Positions 1-14,200 of a DNA stretch of 57,500 bases are shown in pieces; positions within the stretch are counted from its first letter, which is position 1, and each line of letters opens with the position of its first letter. The DNA is from Glandiceps talaboti (lineage: Eukaryota > Hemichordata > Enteropneusta > Spengelidae). The notes beneath the pieces are model-generated. The model saw nothing but the letters and a program-made list of their open reading frames with translations, had not been told where the DNA came from and ran no database searches. The stretch spans positions 21,952,121-22,009,620 of the forward strand of contig NC_135559.1 of NCBI RefSeq assembly GCF_964340395.1. The letters run 5' to 3'. The translations under genes were made by a program, and so were the position numbers.

Positions 1-49
1 ACGTTGTGTACGTTTGTGTACGTGTGTGTGTGTGTGTACGTTTGTGTAC

Positions 50-103
<54 letters not shown>

Positions 104-186
104 GTGTGTGTATGTGTGTGTGTGTATTTGAGTTTGTTTGTGTGTGTGTGTGTGTGTTTGTGTATGTGTGTGTGTATGTGTTTGTA
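1..186. repeat. Compound (TG)n / (TA)n microsatellite
   Basis: GT-rich low-complexity DNA with an uninterrupted TA run at about 54-99. Short ORFs through it translate only to Val/Cys/Tyr runs and are not genes. Positions 187-483 that follow are unique sequence in which I see no exon. Confidence 0.95.
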
Positions 187-481
187 AGTGTTTCATCAGT
201 TTCCACCATCACTTGCAAGAAAGAACCTTTTAACCATATTTTTAGCAAATACACAAAATATATCACAAATACACATAATTAAAAAAGCCAGTCACATGAC
301 TATTTACCCTGACAATTTGTTTTTAGTAGTCTACATCATAAGATCACTATGTCACGTGACATCGAGCGGTTTACTTTTTTATGTCAAGAACAGTTTTTTA
401 AAATATTCAGAATTCAAGGGGGATTTTACCTTCCGTAAGGGAAGGTTATATTTTACAGAAGAAAAGTCTCTGTGTGTATAA

Positions 482-622
<141 letters not shown>

Positions 623-776
623 ATCGTTTTGTCAACACTGGCAGACTCAATTCAAACGAAATTTGGTGCGCATATTCCTTAGGGTGATGGTTAAAACTAG
701 TTGCATTTTAGGAACATTCCATGAATATGAATGGGCCATTTGTATATAATTAATGAACGCTTCAAATTCAATATAA

Positions 777-1250
777 TTTGGTACATACCTTGATGATAAC
801 AAAGGGCAAGTTCGATAATATAGCTTGTAGTTTTAATGATTCATTTGGTACATACATTGATGATAACAAATGGCAAGTTCGATAATATATTTTGTAGTTT
901 TAATGATTCATTTGGTACATACATTGATGATAACAAATGGCAAGTTCGATAATATAGTTTGTAGTTTTAATGATTCATTTGGTACATACATTGATGATAA
1001 CAAATGGCAAGTTCGATAATATAGTTTGTAGTTTTAATGATTCATTTGGTACATACATTGATGATAACAAATGGCAAGTTTGATAATATAGTTTGTAGTT
1101 TTAATGATTCATTTGGTACATACCTTGATGATAACAAATGGCAAGTTCGATAATATAGTTTGTAGTTTTAATGATTCATTTGGTACATACCTTGATGATA
1201 ACAAAGGGCAAGTTTGATAATATAGTTTGTAGTTTTAATGATTCATTTGC
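777..1250. repeat. 67-bp minisatellite, ~7 copies
   Basis: The unit contains GGTACATACATTGATGATAA and ends in TTTTAATGATTCATTT. Successive TGATGATAAC motifs lie 67 bp apart (791, 858 and so on). Copies differ by single bases such as CATT/CCTT and TTCG/TTTG. The unit looks like an internal piece of the longer ~146-bp repeat found at 1770-2185. Confidence 0.9.
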
Positions 1251-1267
1251 ATGATTAGGTTCAAATT

Positions 1268-1765
1268 GAATATCACTTTGTACATACTTTAACTAAAACC
1301 AAAGGGCATAATATCACTTGGTATATACTTTAACTAAAACCAAAGGGCATAATATCACTTGGTACATACTTTAACTAAAACCAAAGGGCATAATATCACT
1401 TTGTACATACTTTAACTAAAACCAAAGGGCATAATATCACTTTGTACATACTTTAACTAAAACCAAAGGGCATAATATCACTTTGTACATACTTTAACTA
1501 AAACCAAAGGGCATAATATCACTTGGTACATACTTTAACTAAAACCAAAGGGCATAATATCACTTTGTACATACTTTAAGTAAAACCAAAGGGCCTAATA
1601 TCACTTGGTATATACTTTAACTAAAACCAAAGGGCATAATATCACTTGGTACATACTTTAACTAAAACCAAAGGGCATAATATCACTTGGTATATACTTT
1701 AACTAAAACCAAAGGGCATAATATCACTTGGTACATACTTTAAGTAAAACCAAAGGGCATATATC
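1268..1765. repeat. 41-bp minisatellite, ~12 copies
   Basis: The unit contains ATAATATCACTTGGTACATA followed by CTTTAACTAAAACCAAAGGG. Copies alternate TTGG/TTTG and CATA/TATA. It shares the GGTACATAC motif with the neighbouring 67-bp array, so the two probably have a common origin. Confidence 0.9.
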
Positions 1766-2185
1766 CCGTAAAGTTTGTTGATGTAGCTTTTAGATTTAAT
1801 GTCATTTGCATAATTTATGACTGTCAGTAATTATGCTATATATGAAGAGTGCAAGATTCAAGTTCTATATAGTTTTGTACATACATTCATGATACCAGGG
1901 CGTACATCTCATAAAGCTTATTGATGTAATGCTTAGTTTTAATGAGTCATTTTCATAATTAATGAGTTTCAATAATTATGCTATATTTTAAGAGTGCACA
2001 ATGAAAACCCAACATAATTTGGTACATACATTGATGATAACAACGCCAAGATGCCATACAAAGTCTGATAATGTACCTTTTAGTTTTAATGACTCATTTG
2101 CATAATTAATGGTTTTCAGTAATTAGGCTAAATCTTAAGAATGCACATTTCAAACTCAATATAATGTGGTACATAATAATCAAAT
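1766..2185. repeat. Degenerate ~146-bp tandem repeat, ~3 copies
   Basis: The landmarks GTACATACATT (about 1876 and 2021) and GGTACATAAT (about 2167) recur about 146 bp apart. Between them lie TTAGTTTTAATGA, CATAATTAATG and AGAGTGCACA blocks. This looks like the older parent repeat of the compact arrays just upstream. Positions 2186-2554 are unique, with no exon recognised. Confidence 0.7.
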
Positions 2186-2554
2186 ATTTTCTGTTAGATT
2201 CCATTATTTATGTGTGTAAGAGCGAAAATCTAAATACTTTGCCCTTACGGAAGGCATTTAGTTTAAATCTCTGTGTTGCAATACACATGTTGGGCGTATT
2301 CGGAGTATCGTTAAGATCTGTTTAATTATCCTCATTATTCTTAGCAACACCACACTCCAAACTTTGGTGACGCTCTTTACTACATGATCGGGGTGTGTTT
2401 TCTCAATGTCACACATTGCTGCTCATCTATATATATATATACACTTTCAATTCTATCTATGCGGATGGGCCATTATATTCATAAACTGATTGCGACTGAA
2501 CTGCCTTGCATTCAGTTACTTATTGTCAGTGTTCTCGTTTGTGTTGATTGACAG

Positions 2555-2634
2555 GTATAGAGGAAACAGGAAAGGAAAGTGGGATGATGAATATTGCAAC
2601 GAACGACCAAAGGGAATAGTGTGTCAACGTTACG
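2555..2634 (+). CDS. C-type-lectin-like gene, penultimate coding exon (partial gene)
   Basis: This 80-bp exon lies between acceptor TTGACAG and donor GTAAGT. It encodes 26 residues including GKWDDEYC and GIVCQR. The pattern W-D-D-x-x-C, spacer, V-C-Q matches the end of C-type lectin-like domains, where W-N-D-x-x-C is followed by F-I-C-E and both cysteines form conserved disulfides. The exon enters after two bases of a codon and leaves after one, and the last exon restores that phase exactly. Upstream exons with the remainder of the fold are not visible in 1-2554 and probably lie outside the window. The protein is likely secreted or membrane-anchored; no sugar specificity can be inferred because the EPN/QPD loop is not in view. 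An unrelated Cys-rich domain is possible but less likely. Confidence 0.65.
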
Positions 2635-3869
<1,235 letters not shown>

Positions 3870-3901
3870 TGGCCACTTGTACTCCGGCCCTAGCAGTTTA
3901 A
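3870..3901 (+). CDS. C-type-lectin-like gene, last coding exon
   Basis: A short terminal exon after a strong TTTTTCTTTTCAG acceptor. Joined in phase to the exon at 2555-2634 it adds VATCTPALAV and a TAA stop at 3899-3901. The extra Cys beyond the lectin fold could pair with another chain or an upstream Cys. A poly(A) signal lies 230 bp downstream, supporting a gene end. The exon is short, so the assignment rests on phase, splice sites and the poly(A) signal. Confidence 0.6.
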
Positions 3902-4130
3902 ATGAAACGAACTGTCTCTACATTTATCTCGATATAGTCTGTGTTTTCATGACGACATTGGTTGTGAAATGTTTCCATGGCGATATCGGTTGTGTAGTGT
4001 TTCCATGACAACATTGGCTGTTACGTTTCCACAAAACTTTTGATGTGCAATCACCTCCGCGACATCTCGCGTTTTCTTCTCTATATAGTGAATTATTAAA
4101 TTATTATATGCGATTGTCAACTTTTGCTGA

Positions 4131-4136
4131 AATAAA
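4131..4136 (+). terminator. AATAAA poly(A) signal of the lectin-like gene
   Basis: A canonical AATAAA about 230 bp after the TAA stop, giving a 3' UTR of roughly 250 nt. Confidence 0.6.
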
Positions 4137-4976
4137 GTATCTCATATCTCAAAACGAAGTGCATTGAGTTATACTTTGTGTATGTGTAAGTGATCCTATT
4201 TGATAATATATATATATATATATGGATTATTATACAAATATAATTAAGACGAAACGAATAATAGGAATATTTTAATGTATTTATTTTTTCCTGATATTCC
4301 ATGGATCATGTGTGAATGAGATCGTTAAGTTGATGTTGTCCGTTTGAAGTATTGTTCTGTTGGTAAGTCAACTTTTCCATTTAGGGTTTTATATGCCATG
4401 GTTACCCTGAAACACTTTCGCCTGTTTTCTAAGGGTTCCCATTGAAGCTCCCATAGCATTGCTGTAATACTGTTTAATTTGGTACTGCAAATATTCAGAT
4501 ATCCTTTGATGTTTACCGCAGTTGCGTATCCTGTTGGTGGAGGGTCTGTGTATGCTTTAAAGCACCTATGACACTGTATAACTCCTTATTAGAATGTAAT
4601 GACAGCTAGATTTAGTGTTTGAATTCAAAATAGATAACGACACTTAATGGCTACAATACACTTCAACTTTGTGATAGTACAATGTTTTACCTCCCTGTCT
4701 CCCCTATAAAATAATCGCAATAAATAAGGAGTGGGAAATTTGTTACACACAAAACAAGCTGGTTTTCTATGCAAACTTCACCAACTCATCATTGTCAAAT
4801 ACTAGTGAATAGATCACTTTAAATGTTGTAAAGCTAAAATCTATGGTGGTTTTCACTAACAACACCCCTACCCACTCAAATATTCAAAAATAACATTAAA
4901 TAAATATGTATTTTAGGGTTATTACACTTAAAGCATGGAGGTACATCCCCTTATACCTCTATTGAACAAGCAAGTT
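4137..4976. other. Intergenic, no gene seen
   Basis: Unique AT-rich sequence without an ORF or splice structure I can support. It holds one single-arm copy of the GGTGGAGGGTC motif (about 4536-4548), discussed under findings. Confidence 0.6.
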
Positions 4977-5972
4977 TGATACAGTGTTTCCTTTGCCAAC
5001 CCAATATCAAAGATACAACTTTGATTTCAGTGTTTCCTCTGCCAACCCATCATCAAAGACACAACTTTGATTTCAGTGTTTCCTCTGCCAACCCATCATC
5101 AAAGTTACAACTTTGATTTCAGTGTTTCCTCTGCCGACCCATCATCAAAGATACAACTTTGATTTCAGTGTTTCCTCTGCCAACCCATCATCAAAGACAC
5201 AGCTTTGATTTCAGTGTTTCCTCTGCCAACTCATCATCAAAGACACAACTTTGATTTCAGTGTTTCCTCTGCCAACTCATCATCAAAGATACAACTTTGA
5301 TTTCAGTGTTTCCTCTGCCAACTCATCATCAAAGATACAACTTTGATTTCAGTGTTTCCTCTGCCAACCCAACATCGAAGATACAACTTTGATTTCAGTG
5401 TTTCCTCTGCCAACCCATCATCAAAGACACAACTTTGATTTCAGTGTTTCCTCTGCCAACCCATCATCAAAGATACAACTTTGATTTCAGTGTTTCCTCT
5501 GCCGACCCATCATCAAAGATACAACTTTGATTTCAGTGTTTCCTCTGCCAACCCATCATCAAAGACACAGCTTTGATTTCAGTGTTTCCTCTGCCAACTC
5601 ATCATCAAAGACGTTTCCTCTACCAACCCATCATCAAAGACACACCTTTGATTTCAGTGTTTGCTCTGCCAACCCATCATCAAAGATACAACTTTGATTT
5701 CAGTGTTTCCTCTACCAACCCATCATCAAAGATACAACTTTGATTTCAGTGTTTCCTCTGCCAACTCATCATTAAAGACACAAGTTTGATTTCAGTGTTT
5801 CCTCTACCAACCCATCATCAAAGACACACCTTTGATTTCAGTGTTTCCTCTGCCAACCCATCATCAAAGATACAGCTTTGATTTCAGTGTTTCCTCTGCC
5901 AACCAATCATCAAAGACACAGCTTTGATTTCAGTGTTTCCTCTGCCAACCCAACATCAAAGACACAAGTTTG
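4977..5972. repeat. 46-bp minisatellite, ~21 copies, each with an ATCAAAG/CTTTGAT dyad
   Basis: The unit reads CAGTGTTTCCTCTGCCAACC then CATCATCAAAGATACAACTT and TGATTT. Nearly every unit contains ATCAAAG, six bases, then CTTTGAT, an inverted pair. One unit near 5608 is shortened by a deletion. The array lies 1.8 kb beyond the DUOX stop codon. Confidence 0.9.
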
Positions 5973-7742
5973 TGACACTTAATATTAGGTTCACCGTTTT
6001 AGCTTAGAGTTCAGTGCCCCCTCCCCGCCAAAACACACAAATACACAATTGCCAAGTTGATTGTTGCAGAATTCTCATGACATGAGAGCAAAACATCTGT
6101 CCAAAGGTTTTCTATACGAACACTTCGGTAAATATTTCCACTTTAGATTGTGATACAGGGGCAAACCCAACATCGGTGTTCATGTTATAAAGTATGTACG
6201 TTGTGAACTAAATTGGATAAGCAACTAATATCTCTAACAATTGGATCCATTCTATCGATACAAGAGTTAATCATGAGAAACGTTACTAATAAACTTCACT
6301 AATAACTTCACATAAACACAAAAACACACGTACGTACGTCTATAGAAAAACACAAACACAAACACAAACACAAACACAAACACAAACACACGTACGTACG
6401 TACGTCTACAGAAAAAGGCAAACACAAACACAAACACCCAAAATTTGGAAATACACCTACTCCATACATAAACATTATCGGTATGACCAACTAAAAGTCC
6501 ATTAACCATAATATAAGATAAACAAATGAACAATCAATAACGCGCGCTATTCTTTGGACTAAGAGTCAATTGCAAATCAACATACAACTCGCTGATAAGT
6601 CTCACTCGGGTGAAATACCACGGTCTTTCTATGAAACATGAGGTGAGATATGCGTAATAAAACATATAATCGATTATTTACAAATCAACACAACATTATT
6701 TCAAATTATGCTTTTTATGTTCAATATACAAGCTCTATGTTTAATTTCCCCTTTAGGATACAGAATCACATATTTTGCTAACAAATTATATGACCCTCTG
6801 TAGTGTCCACACTAGATGTTAACTGGATGATCTAAATTTACTCATTAACTAGTTGAATGTGTTGAACCAACTGGAGGTTAGCTTCAATATATAAATCCAG
6901 GTGTATTTATCAGTTATGTACATCTGTCTACTATTAGTGATAATGTAATATAATGATAAAGATAGGACAAATGATTTGTTCAAAATAGGTTTGTTTTTTA
7001 TATCCTAGGAGGAAGAATAAAATGTGTGTACTGACAACTATAATTTCTATTTAAAAAAAGTTCAAAATGTCACATGAAATTTAACATCAAAAACAGAAAG
7101 GGTTGTGGCTGATAAGCTTTGCTTTATTACAATAAATTATAAAAGAAATGAACGGTTCAACTGAAAACATTACAAATTACCCCAGAATTTATCCTGAGGC
7201 ATCAAAACAACTGTACACTAAACCACGATATTAAAAGTTTTGCAGTTTTATAAATTGTGATTAAAAATAAAAAAAGGATGGTTAATAAAATATCAATTTC
7301 AACGGGTATTGCTGAACTGTATAAAATGTACAAATAATTATCAATTTATTATCTTAAATAAAACACTATAATAGTTGTCAATACTTTCTGTCAACACATC
7401 AGTAACATTAAAGACCCACTTTGATAAAGGAATAAACATTATGTGTGAAATATAGTTGTCAAACAAAGCTATAGAAAAAGTTAAAGAATAATCCTATGTA
7501 ATCCTCATGGCTCCACTGATAAGATAACACTAATGTGAGAACCTGGGACTGAAAACCTTTAACAATGGACACACAGACAAATTGACTTTCAATAAAAGTC
7601 TTAATAAAACGTAAACTAGGAAGGTATGGTTTACAGATGTCAACATTATGTACACAAATGACGCAATACTTTTACATTTTATGTATAAGCCGCTATTCCT
7701 GATTATTATTATTATTATTTTTAAGAAATGAAAAATAGTAAA
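5973..7742. other. DUOX 3' flank / presumed 3' UTR
   Basis: No coding exon seen. It contains a (CACAAA)n / ACGT simple repeat at about 6320-6440; the ORFs there are artefacts. Going away from the DUOX stop on the minus strand, AATAAA signals occur at 7345-7350 and 7123-7128, giving 3' UTRs of roughly 0.4 or 0.6 kb. Confidence 0.6.
7123..7350 (-). terminator. Candidate DUOX poly(A) signals
   Basis: Two minus-strand AATAAA hexamers (TTTATT on the plus strand) at 7345-7350 and 7123-7128 are the nearest downstream of the TAG stop at 7743-7745. In this AT-rich DNA hexamers occur by chance, so which is used is unknown. Confidence 0.4.
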
Positions 7743-10693
7743 CTAGAAGTTTTCAGAATAGTGGGAGTAGAGTGCCTGGTCTTGGGAGTTCAGGTTGTTA
7801 CATGCTTGTTGAACACTTGTTGTTAATGATGGGGGACCGCAGCTGAAAACTCCAATCTTGTCAACCTATATATAAAGCACAAATGAGAACATTTTATAAG
7901 CACACTCTAGTCACATTAATAGTTGATTTTCTGGTTTAAAGATATATTGCATGAGGATTTCATTGGTAAATCCAGGGTACGGTCATGTGTCAACCATTCC
8001 CCGAGTAGCACATGTAACACAACCCCTACCTACACCCACACCCGCATCGCCTCCTTAAGCATACATAACTCTTGGCATTATTTGGGGAGACGCGCGATGC
8101 GACAACATGTCTATGGCTTGATGAATATTCGAATACTACTAATATTCAATAAATGCTATCATCATGTAACTGATACGTAGCGAATTGCTTTACTTCTATT
8201 GTTTTGATTGGCTAGCAAAGTAATCTACGTTTTATTGTAACGGTGCATTCAATAGTTGGAAGGCTGTCTGTGTGGCTTTGATAGTAGGGTAGGAAATCAA
8301 AGTGTCCTACACTCAGGAGTTATGGTTTTAATAGTGGTGTAGGAAATTAAAGTGTCCTACACTCTGGAGTTATGGTTTTAATAGTGGTGTAGGAAATTAA
8401 AGTGTCCTACACTCTGGACTTATGGTTTTAATAGTGGTGTAGGAAATTAAAGTGTTAAAGTGTCCTACACTGTGGAGTTATGGTTTTAATAGTGGTGTAG
8501 GAAATTAAAGTGTCCTACACTGTGGAGTTATGGTTTTAATAGTGGTGTAGGAAATTAAAGTGTCCTACACTCTGGAGTTATGGTTTTAATAGTGGTGTAG
8601 GAAATTAAAGTGTCCTACACTCTGGAGTTATGGTTTTAATAGTGGTGTAGGAAATTAAAGTGTCCTACACTCTGGAGTTATGGTTTTAATAGTGGTGTAG
8701 GAAATTAAAGTGTCCTACACTCTGGAGTTATGGTTTTAATAGTGGTGTAGGAAATTAAAGTGTCCTACACTCTGGAGTTATGGTTTTAATAGTGGTGTAG
8801 GAAATTAAAGTGTCCTACACTGTGGAGTTATGGTTTTAATAGTGGTGTAGGAAATTAAAGTAACAACAGTCAACTATTGTGACGTACTTACATTAATTAT
8901 CACAGACATTGAATACAAATGTTGAAAATAACATCATACCTACAGCTATGCAGAAAACATCAACTGAGAAAGCTGTTGTCCAAGATGGGTGAATATGCAT
9001 GTACAGTGAGTATACAACCACACAACTTACATAATGTACCATATACAACTGTTGCCACTTCAAACTTTAACCACCATATTGATCACTAACGTATACATTC
9101 ACTATACAACCAATATGTTATGTTATGTTATTCAGATACAAGAACCCTACATGTGTACAATTAGTGTTCGTACCTCATCATCCTGATCCTGCATGGAGTC
9201 TAAAATAGACTTGAAATCAGGTCGACCAAAATGAGTGACAGCTCTGAGACCAGTAAAGAGTGACTGGTTTGCCATGGTCTGGAAATGACGCTCACAAATG
9301 TACTGCGAATGAAGAGAGAATAAGTAGAAATGAATAAAACATGCATGATACAAATATGTGGTCATCTAATTAAGTCTATGTCATCCCGATTTAGGGGTCT
9401 GTTATCTTCTTATCATTGAACCGTTGGATCTTAGGGTATAATGGGGTGTGTTTAACTGAGTTGAAAGTTTACTAAGTCTAACTAGTTTTTTATGTAATTT
9501 TAGAAACAACAATATAGAAACAAATCATTGCATTTTTTCATTAAGTATCAGAAGTTTGGTCAGTGTACCGAGTACATTGCTGGATCAAGAAGCACTAACT
9601 TAGTCTTAGTAGGGAACAAAGCCGTCTGACATATGGACGAGGTATGACTCGTTTTACTCTGTGTAAACTCTATAGCGGTCTGTAAGGTGTAAAGAGTCAT
9701 TTCTTTGGTGTCCAAATCTAGTACAAGAATACAAATGTTTATATTAACATACCAGAGTAGAAGTGCCAATCACCTCTGATAGGAGCTGGTACCATTGATG
9801 TATTCATTTCTTTAGCTAGGTTCTTATCTACATGTATTCAATTCTATAGGTGCTTACCGACATGTATAAAAGCATCTTCTCTGAACACAAACAATACAAT
9901 AATTACAAATTCATGACACTGAGATTGAAACATATACTGACCAACATTGTAGTTCTGAGGTCAAATTTCTGATAGAACTGTGTGATGAAGATATGAACAT
10001 CCACAATATGTTGGTCGTCATTTAGTTCTACTTCACGTAATATATCCATCATCCATTCAAACTGATGTTGTGTACGGGTTACCCATAGAAAGTATACCTG
10101 TTGGACATCAAGAAGAAAATCATTTGTTTATTAGTATTTAACCACGGAATGAGGGGAGACTGTAAGGGGTCAATGGACAGTGTTTTGGAGTTAAACATCG
10201 GTTTATCTCAGAGTCAAACGCGCCCCTACCCCCATCCACGCCCCGATGGCAAAAGAGCGCCCCCTCCCCCACACACACACACTTCAAATGGTGTTTTCCA
10301 AATAACCCCACTTCAAGTGATGTTTTAATTTCAAAATTACATCTCCCCTCCCCTATACGATTTAAAATAGCCAGTGTCCCTTAGCAGACTTCGGGACAGT
10401 CTTAATTTCTTTCAAAGCACTTAATTATAAATATAATGTCAAAGATGTCATCATGAGAAATAAGAAAGATGACCCTTTTTCATACCTTATACCAATCTCC
10501 CAAATAAAACACACTCATCGTTATGCACGCATACCTTCTTACAGCGAAACTGTGAACTTGTCTTTGATTGGTGAACTACATCTTTCAAGATCGAAGCAAA
10601 AGGTGTTACACCAATGCCAGCACCAATCAAAACACACATTTCATATCGGGTCCAGTCTTGATGTCCCTCGCCAAATGGACCATTCAAATACAG
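7743..10693 (-). CDS. DUOX: DUOX exons 28-31: NADPH-binding lobe and C-terminus
   Basis: Exons 10535-10693, 9942-10097, 9174-9302 and 7743-7865 encode [25 protein letters not shown] (pyrophosphate-binding Gly-rich loop, about aa 1369-1376), [65 protein letters not shown] (CGPP motif, about aa 1502-1505) and the terminal SENF before TAG at 7743-7745. The aromatic F as the last residue is the NOX/DUOX rule. All four exons start and end in phase 0. The 50-bp minisatellite lies in the intron before the last exon. Confidence 0.96.
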
Positions 10694-11266
10694 CTATTGT
10701 TAGCAAAGAAGAAACACATTTATGTAAATTCCTGTAGCTTGAAGAATAAATAGTTGTAAAAGAAAATTAGATGAAGCGAAACTTGTAACAATTGTTACAT
10801 TTTTATAATCATTTTCATTCCTATTGTTTGTACCCTATTATAATCCACTTTGCTGCAATTATAGTTTTGGTTTCCTTGACTTATCTAGGTGGTCTTATTG
10901 TCTATCAAGGCCTCCTTGCTAATGGATATTCATTTATATATCGTAGATGCAGGCAGGCAGGCAGACAGGCATATACAACACATGCGTGCGTCCACGCACG
11001 CACGCGCACACGCACACGCACGTACATACGTACGTACGTACGTACGTAGGTACGTACGTACATACATACGTACATACATACATACATACATACATACATA
11101 AATACATACATACATACATACATACATACATACATTAGAAATGTTCGGGTTTTGACCTGGCATTTCTGTGTCTCGCCAATTTTTCCTTTGAAAAAGAATA
11201 TTTATTCGAAACGTCGGATTTAACAGCTATATATACGGACTGGTTTATTAGTTCCTTGTGCATTTC

Positions 11267-11298
<32 letters not shown>

Positions 11299-14200
11299 CA
11301 TACATACATACATACATACATACATACACACACACACATACATACATACATACATACATACACACACACACATACACACACACATACATACATACATACA
11401 TACATGCATACATACATACATACATACGTACGTACGTACATACATACATACGTACGTACGTACATACATACATATACATACTTTGAAACTTTATAGACAC
11501 ACTAAGACAATTATGTTCATGGAGCATCACTTGGATTAACACTTGATTCTGTTGAATGATAACACTATTTGTTTTGCCAACACAAGTTACACATTGTCCT
11601 AGTTGTACACCCTCCACCCACTTGTGGGTGGAGGGTCTATGTTGTAACTAAACACGTATACGTATTAAAGAGCCATCGGTTGGCCACGAGGACATTTCAG
11701 CTGAATACATAAATATAGGGTGAGGGTGTTAGTTTTTCCTTGAAAATTAGTGAATAGATTCTAATGGTCAAAGGGAAAATAGACTGGACTGTTCCTTTTT
11801 GCATGAACCGTAGGATTTGATATGCTTTTGGAAGTCAAGGTGAAGTCTTTTGTATTTCTCTTACTGTGTAGATATTGCTGTAATATAGACATATACATAT
11901 ATGTTTATACGACGTAGGGATTTCATATGACCATTCTTTTGTTTAGGCCCAATTCCTTTATAGTCCTGACAACAACTATTTTTCATAATGACATGTTTAT
12001 CCTGATCCATCTTTGACCTTTGACCTTTAATTTTAACTATACACATTTCCATATTCATTGCAAATGAAGGTGTCATTTGCATACCTTCGGATATTGTCCA
12101 TCGACGACACTATCTGGATTATACTTGTGTTGCATATTCATAGTCCAGGGTCCAAGTGCCCGGATGTGTACACTCAATCTATCTTCATGGGGAGCTGAAG
12201 TCAATGTAAATGGATGGTATTCATTCTCTCCTAATGCTGCAGATGATAATTGGATCCATTGTCCAGATTTGTATGTAAAATCTATGGGTCTCTTCCATTC
12301 CAGATATACAACACCTAAGAGAAACAATTCGTTAAATTTGAATAATTACTATTTGATATTTCTGTTTGTTGTTTGTAATTAATTATCTTCAAGAAAATAG
12401 TAAATTCAAGCTGTCATTATTTGTTGTAATCAGGAAGAAAATTACAATCATAGCAAAACCACAAATCCGTATAATATGTTGGTGATGACGATTTAACGTA
12501 GGGCCAAATGATCCATGTTTATTTGTATACATTTGTATCAAGTACACACCGGTTCGAAACCACACCGCTCATTTAAGTGACTGCTTAGGGAGTCAGTGTT
12601 TTGGATTTGAAAATGTGTTCTCAATCCATAACGCCCCCACCCCTTTGAATACCAATGCCAAAATGACCCGACCCCATGCCATGCACCATGTTGTCATGTT
12701 ATACGTTATACATAGTCTTATTATAATGCTGTTACTATTCATACCATTTGGATGTCTTAGAAGTTTGTTTCTTTTCTCTTGGAATCAATGAAACTTGTAT
12801 TTCATTTCCTAGGATATCTCAGTACATGCAGTTGATATAACTTTCTATCAAAATTGTTCTCCATATGTTTTGGAAAGTGTTTACAGAAAGCGAAATGAAC
12901 CATATCCTAATAATACTACCAATATAGTACATATACATATTTGTATTATTATTATAAAGTATGAAATGTAACAAAAATGTACAGAAGCAACAACAACTCT
13001 ATGTGTAGTATAGTCAACCAGTTTACACATGATTTTCAACGTTTTTATTTCTACTGTCATGGCATGTATAACATAATCCTTCAACCTTTTCATTCAGAAC
13101 AAGTTTTTATTTTGATGTCAAATTAATTGAAGTATAAAATAAATGGACAGTTCATTCAAGCACCAGTTAAAACGTCACATGATTGCCGATATATAATGTG
13201 TGACTGTAGCAAATAATCATTATTAGACGTGAGATGTAATCGGACACGCATTGATAAGAAATAGTGGTCACGGGCCTTCCTTTATGTAAATACATATATG
13301 AGGGTGTGGGAGGGGGTACAAAATGTCGAAAAACACGAAGAAGTAATCAACAATATAATGATCTCGTTGTCGTACTTGAGATAAATGTTAACTTTAGAGA
13401 TGTTTTCCAAAATGATCCCATATACTTCATGTTGTTGGTCCCCCCCCCCCATAATTGAAACATGACCAGCCCTTTATACACGTCGGTTCATGTTTTAGAT
13501 CGGAAGATTTTTCATCGTGGATTTCATAAACAATGAGATGAAAGCGCACACCGTAAATTAGTAGAGGATTTGAATATATATGATTCGTGTTACTTTTGTC
13601 AGTCATACTGTCTGTGAGATCTCTGATGATTAAAATCAGTCTCACCTGATGGTAGTAGTTCTACTTTTGTCACTAGTACCTCTTCCTTTTTACGACTGAT
13701 ACTGACCAGCTTGTCCAGTGTGAAGAGGATGGCAGGTCCGATTAGGAAGTAGTGAAAGATAGGTTCTATTATCAATCTTCCACTTCCGTGTAGAATCGCC
13801 AATATATACATGGGTAGATATAACTTGTGAGTTATCCAGAATGCATTGTAGACATAACGTCTTGCTAACGGCATAGCAAATACTATGATGACTGCCATAA
13901 TTAGTACCAACAAGACTCCTGTAATCCCTGTTATTATTGGAATAGGTGAACACCAGATTAATTGAATTGTTTGGAGAAAGTTGACTTACTACTTGTGGAA
14001 ACAGAACTTTCAACTTGCTAAGGTAGACGCAAACCAAAACCATTGTTGTTCGATGTGATATGTTACACAAGTGGGGGATGGCGATTAAATTTGTTGTACA
14101 TATACAGTAACCCTGTATTAATCAAGATAATGGAAGCACTGGAAGTCCAAAAGGATGTACATAGTAATATGATGGAAGTCATCAGAACTGACACCTTAAT

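Noticed and set aside
13690-14070. 126-codon minus-strand ORF overlapping DUOX exon 26
   Set aside because: Shadow frame of the exon; the true frame gives the heme-ligand helix [15 protein letters not shown].
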